Source of the DNA: JBECKR01 sp040235415
GTDB taxonomy: Bacteria; Acidobacteriota; Polarisedimenticolia; Polarisedimenticolales; Polarisedimenticolaceae
Direction of reading: 5' to 3'
DNA: 15,431 nucleotides
Assembly (NCBI GenBank): GCA_040235415.1
Contig: JBECKR010000400.1
Coordinates: 1-15,431, forward strand
Position 1 is the first letter of the stretch; each line of letters starts with the position of its first letter. Made by a program: the position numbers and the translations under genes. Below, in pieces: positions 7,047 through 12,547 of this stretch. The notes under the pieces were generated by a model. That model was not told the DNA's origin, ran no database searches, and saw only the letters and a program-made list of their open reading frames with translations.

Positions 7047-7639
7047 TCGATACCGTCGGCACGGTGCGGGAGGTCGTGCCGCGCTCCGGCGCCACCCGCA
7101 TCGCGATCGAGTCGGACCTCCCGGCGCGGGTGATCCGCGACGGGGAGTCGATCGCGGTCGACGGCGTCTGTCTCACCGTCACGCGCCGGAGCGGGAGGCG
7201 GTTCTGGGTCGACGCCGTCGCGGAAACCCTCGCCGTGACGACGCTCGCCGGCCTGCGCGCGGGCGCCCGGGTCAACCTCGAACGCGCGCTCCGGGCCGGC
7301 GACCGGCTCGGCGGGCACTTCGTGCAGGGTCACGTCGACGGGATCGCCCGGGTGACCGGGCTCACGCGGCGCGGCGGCGACTGCCGGTTGCGGGTCGGGC
7401 TGACGCCCGAGATCGCGCCGTACGTCGCGCGCAAGGGATCGATCGCGCTGCAGGGGGTGTCCCTGACCGTCGCCGACGTCGGGGACGACGCGTTCGGAGT
7501 GGCGCTGATTCCGGAGACGCTCGCGCGCACGACGCTCGGAACGGTGCGCGAGGGAGACCCGATCAACGTGGAGGTCGATCTCGTGGCGCGGTATCTTGAA
7601 CGTCTGCAGGCCGTCGTGCGGCCCCGGAGACGCCGATGA
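7031..7639 (+). CDS. ribE: Riboflavin synthase, alpha chain
   Basis: A 202-residue protein made of two lumazine-binding repeats. It opens with MFTGLIDTVGTVREV, the invariant start of the family. The first repeat includes DGESIAVDGVCLTVT and ends near NLERALRAGDRLGGHFVQGHVDG; the second includes RKGSIALQGVSLTVADVG and FGVALIPETLARTTLG. The homotrimer dismutates two 6,7-dimethyl-8-ribityllumazine molecules to riboflavin and the pyrimidine precursor. The start overlaps the end of ribD by 16 bases, with GGAGGGG at 7014-7020 inside ribD as its ribosome-binding site. The stop overlaps the ribBA start as ATGA. The same gene is called ribC in some organisms. Confidence 0.95.
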   Translation: MFTGLIDTVGTVREVVPRSGATRIAIESDLPARVIRDGESIAVDGVCLTVTRRSGRRFWVDAVAETLAVTTLAGLRAGARVNLERALRAGDRLGGHFVQGHVDGIARVTGLTRRGGDCRLRVGLTPEIAPYVARKGSIALQGVSLTVADVGDDAFGVALIPETLARTTLGTVREGDPINVEVDLVARYLERLQAVVRPRRRR

Positions 7640-8865
7640 ACGCTGCCGAGGGATCCGAAACGGGAGGGTTCGCGACCATCGAGGCCGCGATCGAGGACCT
7701 CCGGCGCGGCCGGATGGTCGTCATCGTCGACGACGAGGAGCGGGAGAACGAGGGCGACCTCGCCTGCGCGGCGGAGTTCGTGACCCCCGAGATCGTGAAC
7801 TTCATGGCGACCCACGGGCGCGGTCTGATCTGCCTGCCGATGACCCCGGAGCGGCTCGACGCGCTGAGGATCCCGCTCATGGTCGAGGACAACACCGCGC
7901 ATCGCGGCACGGCGTTCTGCGTCTCGATCGAGGCCCGGCGCGACGTCACGACCGGGATCTCGGCGGCCGATCGCGCCACCACGATCCGGATGGCGGTCGC
8001 CGAGAACACCCGCTCCGACGATCTCGTCCGTCCCGGTCACGTCTTTCCGCTCCGCGCCGTTCCCGGCGGCGTCCTGAAGCGCGCGGGGCACACCGAGGCG
8101 TCGGTCGACCTCTGCCGGCTGGGCGGGCTCGCACCTGCCGCCGTCATCTGCGAGATCATGAATCCGGACGGCACGATGGCCCGGATCCGCGACCTGCGCG
8201 CGTTCGCGACCGCGCACGACCTCAAGCTCGTCACGATCGCCGACCTCATCCGCTACCGCATGCGCACCGAGCGCCTGGTTCGGCGCGTCGCGTCTCCCGA
8301 GCTTCCGACGACGATGGGGCGGTGGAAGATCCACGCGTTCCACTTCGAGCTGGAGAACCGCACGCACGTCGCGCTCGTCATGGGCGATCCGAAGCCGGAC
8401 GAGCCGGTGCTCGTGCGGGTGCACTCGGAGTGCCTCACGGGCGACGTCTTCGGCTCGACGCGGTGCGACTGCGGGCCGCAGCTGCACAAGGCGATGGACC
8501 TCATCGCGGCGGAGGGTCGCGGCGTGATCCTGTACCTCCGGCAGGAGGGCAGGGGGATCGGGCTCGCCAACAAGCTGCGGGCCTACGAGCTCCAGGACGG
8601 GGGCGCCGACACGGTGCAGGCGAACCTGTCGCTCGGATTCGCCCCCGACCACCGCGACTACGGGGTCGGCGCGCAGATCCTGTACGATCTCGGCGTCCGC
8701 CGGCTGCGCCTCATGACGAACAACATGGGCAAGTACGTCGCGCTCGAGGGGTACGGGCTGGAGCTCGTCGAGCGCGTCCCGCTCGAGCTCCCGGCGGGGG
8801 ACGACAACCGCGACTACCTGCGCACGAAGAAGCTCAAGATGGGGCACCTGCTCGAGTCGGTGTAG
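7636..8865 (+). CDS. ribBA: RibBA: DHBP synthase fused to GTP cyclohydrolase II
   Basis: A 409-residue fusion. The N-terminal 3,4-dihydroxy-2-butanone 4-phosphate synthase domain (about 10-210) has DDEERENEGD (R36 to D41), HRGTAFCVSIEA, TGISAADRATTI and GHTEASVDLCRLGGL. The C-terminal GTP cyclohydrolase II domain has zinc ligands C266, C277 and C279 in SECLTGDVFGSTRCDCGPQL, then YLRQEGRGIGL, NLSLGFAPDHRDYGVGAQIL and EGYGLELVERVPL. The two domains make the two starting blocks of riboflavin, from ribulose 5-phosphate and GTP. Both appear catalytically complete, unlike some RibBA proteins where one half has decayed. One small departure is TNNMGKYVALEGYG where TNNPRKxxxLEGYG is more common. GGAG lies six bases before the start. 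It ends the riboflavin cluster; no ribH follows. Confidence 0.96.
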   Translation: MNAAEGSETGGFATIEAAIEDLRRGRMVVIVDDEERENEGDLACAAEFVTPEIVNFMATHGRGLICLPMTPERLDALRIPLMVEDNTAHRGTAFCVSIEARRDVTTGISAADRATTIRMAVAENTRSDDLVRPGHVFPLRAVPGGVLKRAGHTEASVDLCRLGGLAPAAVICEIMNPDGTMARIRDLRAFATAHDLKLVTIADLIRYRMRTERLVRRVASPELPTTMGRWKIHAFHFELENRTHVALVMGDPKPDEPVLVRVHSECLTGDVFGSTRCDCGPQLHKAMDLIAAEGRGVILYLRQEGRGIGLANKLRAYELQDGGADTVQANLSLGFAPDHRDYGVGAQILYDLGVRRLRLMTNNMGKYVALEGYGLELVERVPLELPAGDDNRDYLRTKKLKMGHLLESV

Positions 8866-8870
8866 GTCCC

Positions 8871-8884
8871 GCCGTCTGGACGGC
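8871..8884 (+). repeat. 14-base inverted repeat after ribBA
   Basis: GCCGTCTGGACGGC is a perfect inverted repeat starting five bases past the ribBA stop. As RNA it can form a 5 bp G/C-rich stem with a CUGG loop. No T-run follows, so it is a weak candidate for a terminator. It overlaps the -35 region of the ffh promoter, so it could equally be an operator-like site. Confidence 0.4.
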
Positions 8885-8906
8885 GCCCGCGCCGCGCCGA
8901 TATAAT
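8877..8906 (+). promoter_or_regulatory. Candidate sigma-70-type promoter for ffh
   Basis: TATAAT at 8901-8906 is a perfect -10 box, rare in such G+C-rich DNA. TGGACG at 8877-8882 matches four of six -35 positions with an 18-base spacer. The predicted start of transcription is near 8913, about 23 bases before the ffh GTG. GAGGTG at 8925-8930 is a good ribosome-binding site five bases before that start codon. This would separate the ffh/ribosomal block from the riboflavin genes. Confidence 0.55.
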
Positions 8907-8935
8907 CCCCCGCTTTCCGTTCCGCGAGGTGCGCC

Positions 8936-10264
8936 GTGCTCGAAGGGCTCTCCGAACGCCTTCAGGGGATCGTCCGCAACCTGGCCGGTCAGGGCCGGGT
9001 GAGCGAGGCGGTGCTGAAGGACTCGCTGCGCGAGATCCGGCTCGCGCTGCTCGAGGCCGACGTCCACGTCGGCGTCGTCAAGGCCCTGACCGAGGCGGTG
9101 CGCGAGAAGGCGCTCGGCGAGGAGGTGCTGCGGTCGCTGACCCCCGGACAGCAGGTCGTCAAGATCGTCCGGGACGAGCTCGCGCGGCTCCTCGGCGCGG
9201 ACGAGCCCGGCCGCTTGAAGTTCGCGCCGAAGCCCCCGACGGTGATCTTCCTCGTCGGCCTGCAGGGGTCCGGCAAGACCACGACGACCGCGAAGCTCGG
9301 GCTCTGGCTCAAGGGATCGGGCCGGTTCCCCTACCTCGTGCCGGCCGACGTCTACCGGCCCGCGGCGATCGAGCAGCTCGTTCGGGTCGGTCGATCCGCC
9401 GGACTTTCGGTCCACGAGCACGACGGCAAGCGCGCGCCGCTCGAGATCGCCCGGGAAGGGGTGTTGCAGGCGCGGCGCTCCGGATTCGACACCGTCCTGC
9501 TCGACACGGCAGGACGGCTGCACGTCGACGCCGAGCTGATGGCGGAGCTCGTGTCCCTGCGCGACGCGCTCGCGCCGAGCGAGATCCTGTTCGTGGCGGA
9601 CGCCATGACCGGTCAGGACGCCGTGCGATCCGCGGGAGAGTTCCACGCGGCGCTCGGCGTCACGGGCGCCGTCCTGACGAAGCTCGACGGCGACGCCCGC
9701 GGCGGCGCCGCGCTGTCGATCCGCCACGTCACCGGAGTGCCGATCAAGTTCCTCGGGACGGGCGAGCGTCCGGGCGAGTTCGAGCCGTTCCACCCCGACC
9801 GCCTAGTCGGCCGGATCCTCGGGATGGGCGACGTCCTGGGTCTGATCGAGCGGGCCGAACAGGCGGTCGAAGAGGCGGACGTCCGCGAGCTCGAGCGCAA
9901 GCTCAAGAAGAATCGCTTCACGCTCGAGGAGATGCGGGACCAGATCCGCATGGTCCGGAAGATGGGACCGCTTTCCGGCCTCGTGTCGATGCTTCCCGGC
10001 ATGGGCCATATCCGGGACGCCGACCTCGACGCCGGAGCTCTGGTGCGGGTCCAGGCGATTCTGGACTCGATGACGCCCAAGGAGCGTGTCAACCCCCAGG
10101 TACTGAACGGCAGCCGGAAGAAGCGGATCGCTCGAGGCTCGGGGCAGTCGGTGCAGGAGATCAACCGCTTGCTCAAGCAGTACGCCCAGATGCGAAAGAT
10201 GATGAAGACGCTGCAGTCGATGAAGGGGCGAAAATCGCCCAAGCTGCCTTTCTTCCGAAGATGA
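8936..10264 (+). CDS. ffh: Signal recognition particle protein Ffh (SRP54)
   Basis: A 442-residue SRP54 protein in the standard N-G-M order. The N domain opens MLEGLSERLQGIVRNLAGQGRVSE. The G domain has the P-loop GLQGSGKT (108-115, Lys114), DVYRPAAIEQL, DTAGRL (190-195) and TKLDG (248-252). The methionine-containing M domain (about 300-442) includes FTLEEMRDQIRMVRKMGPLSGLVSMLPGMG and the RNA-binding segment GSGQSVQEINRLLKQY. It binds signal sequences as they leave the ribosome and, with 4.5S RNA and FtsY, delivers the ribosome to the inner membrane. The GTG start follows GAGGTG by five bases and gives the family's normal N-terminus. Ffh directly ahead of rpsP is a common arrangement. I found no 4.5S RNA gene in the window. 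Confidence 0.97.
   Translation: MLEGLSERLQGIVRNLAGQGRVSEAVLKDSLREIRLALLEADVHVGVVKALTEAVREKALGEEVLRSLTPGQQVVKIVRDELARLLGADEPGRLKFAPKPPTVIFLVGLQGSGKTTTTAKLGLWLKGSGRFPYLVPADVYRPAAIEQLVRVGRSAGLSVHEHDGKRAPLEIAREGVLQARRSGFDTVLLDTAGRLHVDAELMAELVSLRDALAPSEILFVADAMTGQDAVRSAGEFHAALGVTGAVLTKLDGDARGGAALSIRHVTGVPIKFLGTGERPGEFEPFHPDRLVGRILGMGDVLGLIERAEQAVEEADVRELERKLKKNRFTLEEMRDQIRMVRKMGPLSGLVSMLPGMGHIRDADLDAGALVRVQAILDSMTPKERVNPQVLNGSRKKRIARGSGQSVQEINRLLKQYAQMRKMMKTLQSMKGRKSPKLPFFRR
10226..10240 (+). repeat. Hairpin at the 3' end of ffh
   Basis: GGGCGA-AAA-TCGCCC is a perfect 6 bp stem with a three-base loop, inside the last 13 codons of ffh. A pyrimidine stretch with four T's (CTTTCTT) comes several bases later, at 10248-10254, too interrupted and distant for a classic terminator. 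It could slow polymerase or protect the ffh end of the message. Confidence 0.4.
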
Positions 10265-10266
10265 GC

Positions 10267-10272
10267 TATAGT
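10267..10272 (+). promoter_or_regulatory. Possible -10 box for rpsP
   Basis: TATAGT, five of six matches to the consensus, lies just past the ffh stop and about 42 bases before the rpsP start. No good -35 box stands at 16-18 bases upstream, so this is weak. Readthrough from the ffh promoter is just as likely. Confidence 0.25.
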
Positions 10273-10299
10273 GTGCGATTTCGAGCGCACGCGCGCCCT

Positions 10300-10305
10300 G
10301 GAGGA
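10300..10305 (+). promoter_or_regulatory. Shine-Dalgarno GGAGGA deciding the rpsP GTG start
   Basis: GGAGGA stands eight bases upstream of GTG 10314 and supports this non-ATG start, which gives the normal S16 N-terminus. Confidence 0.7.
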
Positions 10306-10313
10306 CCGAACTC

Positions 10314-10559
10314 GTGCTGAAGATCCGCCTGCGCAGGATGGGAGCGAAGCAGGACGCGTGCTACCGCGTCGTGGTTTCCGAGAGCAGCCAGCGCCCGACC
10401 GCGAGCGTCGTGGACACGCTCGGAACCTACGACCCCGGCAGCGAGCCGGCCGCGATCCGCATCGACGTGGCCCGAGCGGAGGACTGGATCCGCAAGGGCG
10501 CGCACCCCTCCACGACGGTGAAGTCCCTGATCGAGAAGGCGAAGCGCCTCCAGGCGTGA
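10314..10559 (+). CDS. rpsP: 30S ribosomal protein S16
   Basis: An 81-residue protein with the family signature at its N-terminus, MLKIRLRRMGAKQDACYRVVVSES, followed by VVDTLGTYDP, the helix ARAEDWIRKGAHPSTTVKSLIEKA and a short tail. S16 binds 16S rRNA in the 5'/central domain and is needed for 30S assembly. The GTG start is supported by GGAGGA and by the conserved first residues; length is normal. It begins the block rpsP-khpA-rimM-trmD-rplS found in the same order in many bacteria. Confidence 0.97.
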   Translation: MLKIRLRRMGAKQDACYRVVVSESSQRPTASVVDTLGTYDPGSEPAAIRIDVARAEDWIRKGAHPSTTVKSLIEKAKRLQA

Positions 10560-10627
10560 GTCCGCGTCACCCCGCGCACCTGTGAGAGTCCGATTCGAGC
10601 GGAAGCCGAACGGCGGAGGGGACGCTG

Positions 10628-10858
10628 ATGAAGGAACTGCTGGAGCTGATCGCGAAAGCGCTGGTCGACAGCCCCGAAGATGTCGTCGTCACGGAGATCG
10701 AGGGAGAGCAGACCACCGTCCTGGAGCTCAAGGTGGCCCGCGAGGACCTCGGCAAGGTCATCGGAAAGCAGGGCCGGACCGCGCGATCGATCCGCACGAT
10801 CCTCGCGTCGGCCGGCATGAAGCTGCGCAAGCGGATCGTGTTCGAGATCATCGAGTAA
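10628..10858 (+). CDS. khpA: KhpA, single KH-domain RNA-binding protein
   Basis: A 76-residue protein that is essentially one KH domain. The GxxG loop is G46-K-Q-G49 in LGKVIGKQGRTARSIRTIL, preceded by a beta strand (VLELKVAREDLG). The family (formerly YlqC) forms heterodimers with KhpB/EloR in several bacteria and binds many RNAs, affecting cell elongation and envelope growth in some Firmicutes; no khpB is present here. GGAGGG at 10615-10620 is seven bases before the ATG. Its place between rpsP and rimM is the standard one. Confidence 0.95.
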   Translation: MKELLELIAKALVDSPEDVVVTEIEGEQTTVLELKVAREDLGKVIGKQGRTARSIRTILASAGMKLRKRIVFEIIE

Positions 10859-10871
10859 CGGCGGAGGGCCG

Positions 10872-11417
10872 GTGGCGCGCCCGATCGACATCGGCCGGGT
10901 CGCCGGACATCGCGGCAACCGCGGCGCGATCACCGTCCGAGTGGCCTCGGGAGACGCATCGCGATGGACCGCGCTCCGTCGTGTGATCGTGTCGCGCGAC
11001 GGCTCCGAGGCGGGCACGGAGCGCGCGGTCGTCGCGGCGCGGGCGTACCGTGACCGGCTCGTCCTGGAGCTCGAGGGCATCGACGACGCGAACGACGCCG
11101 CGCGACTGCGCGGCGCCGTCGTCCGGGCTCCCGGAGACGAGGTCCCGGAGCTCCCGGAGGGTCGCTACTGGATCGCGGACCTCATCGGGATCGAGGTCCT
11201 CGACGAGGACGGGGAGCGGATCGGAGCGGTCCGCGACGTGATCGAAGCGGGCGGGTCGGGAGGCGCGGACGTGCTGGTGGTGCTCTCGAAGGACGGGGAG
11301 GAGACGCTCGTCCCGTGGGTCGAGCCGATCGTCCGGGAGGTCGACGTCGCCTCAGGGCGGATCGTCGTACGGCTCCCGGAAGGGCTCCGCGGGCTGAACC
11401 CGCCGGAGCGGCGGTGA
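10872..11417 (+). CDS. rimM: Ribosome maturation factor RimM
   Basis: A 181-residue protein with two domains. The N-terminal RimM barrel (about 1-90) shows IGRVAGHRGNRGAITVRV and a middle LEGIDDANDAARLRGAVV, which matches the family's 'G..d.n.Ae.LrG..v' segment. The C-terminal PRC barrel (about 95-181) shows YWIADLIGIEVLDEDGERIGAVRDVIEAGGSGGADVLVV, LVPWVEPIVREVD and VRLPEGL. RimM binds S19 and helps mature the 3' domain of 16S rRNA in the 30S head. GTG 10872 is taken as the start because GGAGGG lies at 10863-10868 and the conserved N-terminus begins nearby. It comes 13 bases after khpA and two bases before the trmD ATG. Confidence 0.94.
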   Translation: MARPIDIGRVAGHRGNRGAITVRVASGDASRWTALRRVIVSRDGSEAGTERAVVAARAYRDRLVLELEGIDDANDAARLRGAVVRAPGDEVPELPEGRYWIADLIGIEVLDEDGERIGAVRDVIEAGGSGGADVLVVLSKDGEETLVPWVEPIVREVDVASGRIVVRLPEGLRGLNPPERR

Positions 11418-11419
11418 GC

Positions 11420-12154
11420 ATGGAGATCGACGTCGTCACGCTGTTTCCCGGGATGTTCGCGGGCCCGCTCGACGGCGGCGTCCTGGCCCGCGCCCGGCGA
11501 GGCGGACGGCTGAGCGTCCGGATCCACGACCTTCGGCGGTTCGGCGTCGGGCCGCATCGCAAGGTCGACGACGCGCCCTACGGCGGGGGCGGCGGGATGG
11601 TGCTGATGGCGGAGCCGTTCTTCGAGGCGGTCGAGGGGATCCGGCGTTCGCGGCCGATCCCGGGACGCGAGCGGGTGGTGCTGCTGTCCCCGCAGGGTCG
11701 CCGGCTGGAAACCGGCGTCGCGCGCGGGCTGGCCGCGTACGACCGCCTGATCCTGCTGGCCGGACGCTACGAGGGGATCGACGAGCGCGTCCGCGAGGGG
11801 CTCGCGGACGAGGAGATCAGCATCGGCGATTTCGTGTTGACCGGCGGCGAGCTGCCCGCCATGGTGGTGATCGACGCGGTGGCGCGGTTCGTCCCCGGGG
11901 TCCTGGGACGGTCGGAGGCGGCCGAGCGGGACTCGTTCTGCGGCGGAGTGCTCGACTTCCCGCAGTACACGCGCCCGCCGCGGCTGCGCGGACGGGCCGT
12001 GCCCGAGATCCTCCTGTCGGGGGACCACGGCGCGATCGAGCGGTGGCGAAGGGAACGCGCCCTGGAGGCGACGCGCGACAAGCGTCCGGACCTCCCGAGC
12101 GGCGCGGATGCGGAAACGACGGCGCCCGCGGGGCGCGAGCGAGGGTCGCGATGA
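11420..12154 (+). CDS. trmD: tRNA (guanine-37-N1)-methyltransferase
   Basis: A 244-residue SPOUT-class methyltransferase. Visible family motifs are MEIDVVTLFPGMF, GVGPHRKVDDAPYGGGGGMVLMAEP, LLSPQGRRL, AGRYEGIDERV, SIGDFVLTGGELPAMVVIDAVARFVPGVLG, and RDSFCGGVLDFPQYTRPP with the catalytic Asp171. The middle motifs form the trefoil knot that holds S-adenosylmethionine. It methylates G37 next to the anticodon and prevents +1 frameshifting. The ATG at 11420 gives the family's usual N-terminus. An in-frame GTG at 11414 overlaps the rimM stop and is better spaced from GGAG (11405-11408), so a two-residue longer form (VSM...) is possible. The last ~20 residues beyond the DKRPDL end are poorly conserved. 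The stop overlaps the rplS start as ATGA. Confidence 0.97.
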   Translation: MEIDVVTLFPGMFAGPLDGGVLARARRGGRLSVRIHDLRRFGVGPHRKVDDAPYGGGGGMVLMAEPFFEAVEGIRRSRPIPGRERVVLLSPQGRRLETGVARGLAAYDRLILLAGRYEGIDERVREGLADEEISIGDFVLTGGELPAMVVIDAVARFVPGVLGRSEAAERDSFCGGVLDFPQYTRPPRLRGRAVPEILLSGDHGAIERWRRERALEATRDKRPDLPSGADAETTAPAGRERGSR

Positions 12155-12501
12155 ACGTCATGGACAACGTGGAGGCGGAGGGGCTGCGGCAGGACGTGCC
12201 CGAGTTCCGCGCGGGAGATCGGGTGCGCGTGCACGTCCGGGTCGTCGAGGGGGACAAGTCCCGGATCCAGGTGTTCGAGGGCGACGTCGTCGGCCGCCGA
12301 AACGGCACCGGGTTGCGCGCGACGTTCACCGTCCGGAAATCTTCGTCCGGGATTGGTGTCGAGCGGATTTTTCCCCTACATTCCCCAGTGGTGGAGAGGA
12401 TCGAGGTGGTCCGCCAGGGCCGTGTCCGTCGAGCCAAGTTGTACTACCTGCGCGACTTGCGCGGGAAGAAGGCGCGGATTCGGGAGCGGCGGGTGAAATG
12501 A
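12151..12501 (+). CDS. rplS: 50S ribosomal protein L19
   Basis: A 116-residue protein with the L19 pattern throughout: DVPEFRAGDRVRVHVRVVEGDKSRIQVFEGDVVGRR, FTVRKSSSGIGVERIFPLHSPVVERIEVVRQGRVRRAKLYYLRDLRGKKARIRE. L19 sits at the 30S-50S interface. ATG 12151 has GAGGG at 12141-12145 and overlaps the trmD stop. A second in-frame ATG at 12160 would remove three residues. Length is normal. It closes the conserved ribosomal block. Confidence 0.97.
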   Translation: MNVMDNVEAEGLRQDVPEFRAGDRVRVHVRVVEGDKSRIQVFEGDVVGRRNGTGLRATFTVRKSSSGIGVERIFPLHSPVVERIEVVRQGRVRRAKLYYLRDLRGKKARIRERRVK

Positions 12502-12505
12502 CCCG

Positions 12506-12523
12506 CGCCCCGTCGACGGGGCG
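12506..12523 (+). repeat. 18-base perfect palindrome after rplS
   Basis: CGCCCCGTCGACGGGGCG is a perfect palindrome five bases after the rplS stop. As RNA it folds to a 7 bp G/C stem with a UCGA loop. The following bases (GCTTGGTCGACGG) contain no T-run, so it is not a standard intrinsic terminator; it could be a weak or Rho-assisted end for the ribosomal block, or a protein-binding site. Confidence 0.5.
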
Positions 12524-12547
12524 GCTTGGTCGACGGTTGCACAGGGG

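Noticed and set aside
8871..8884. Intrinsic terminator after ribBA
   Set aside because: The stem is short and no T-run follows, so it is recorded only as an inverted repeat.
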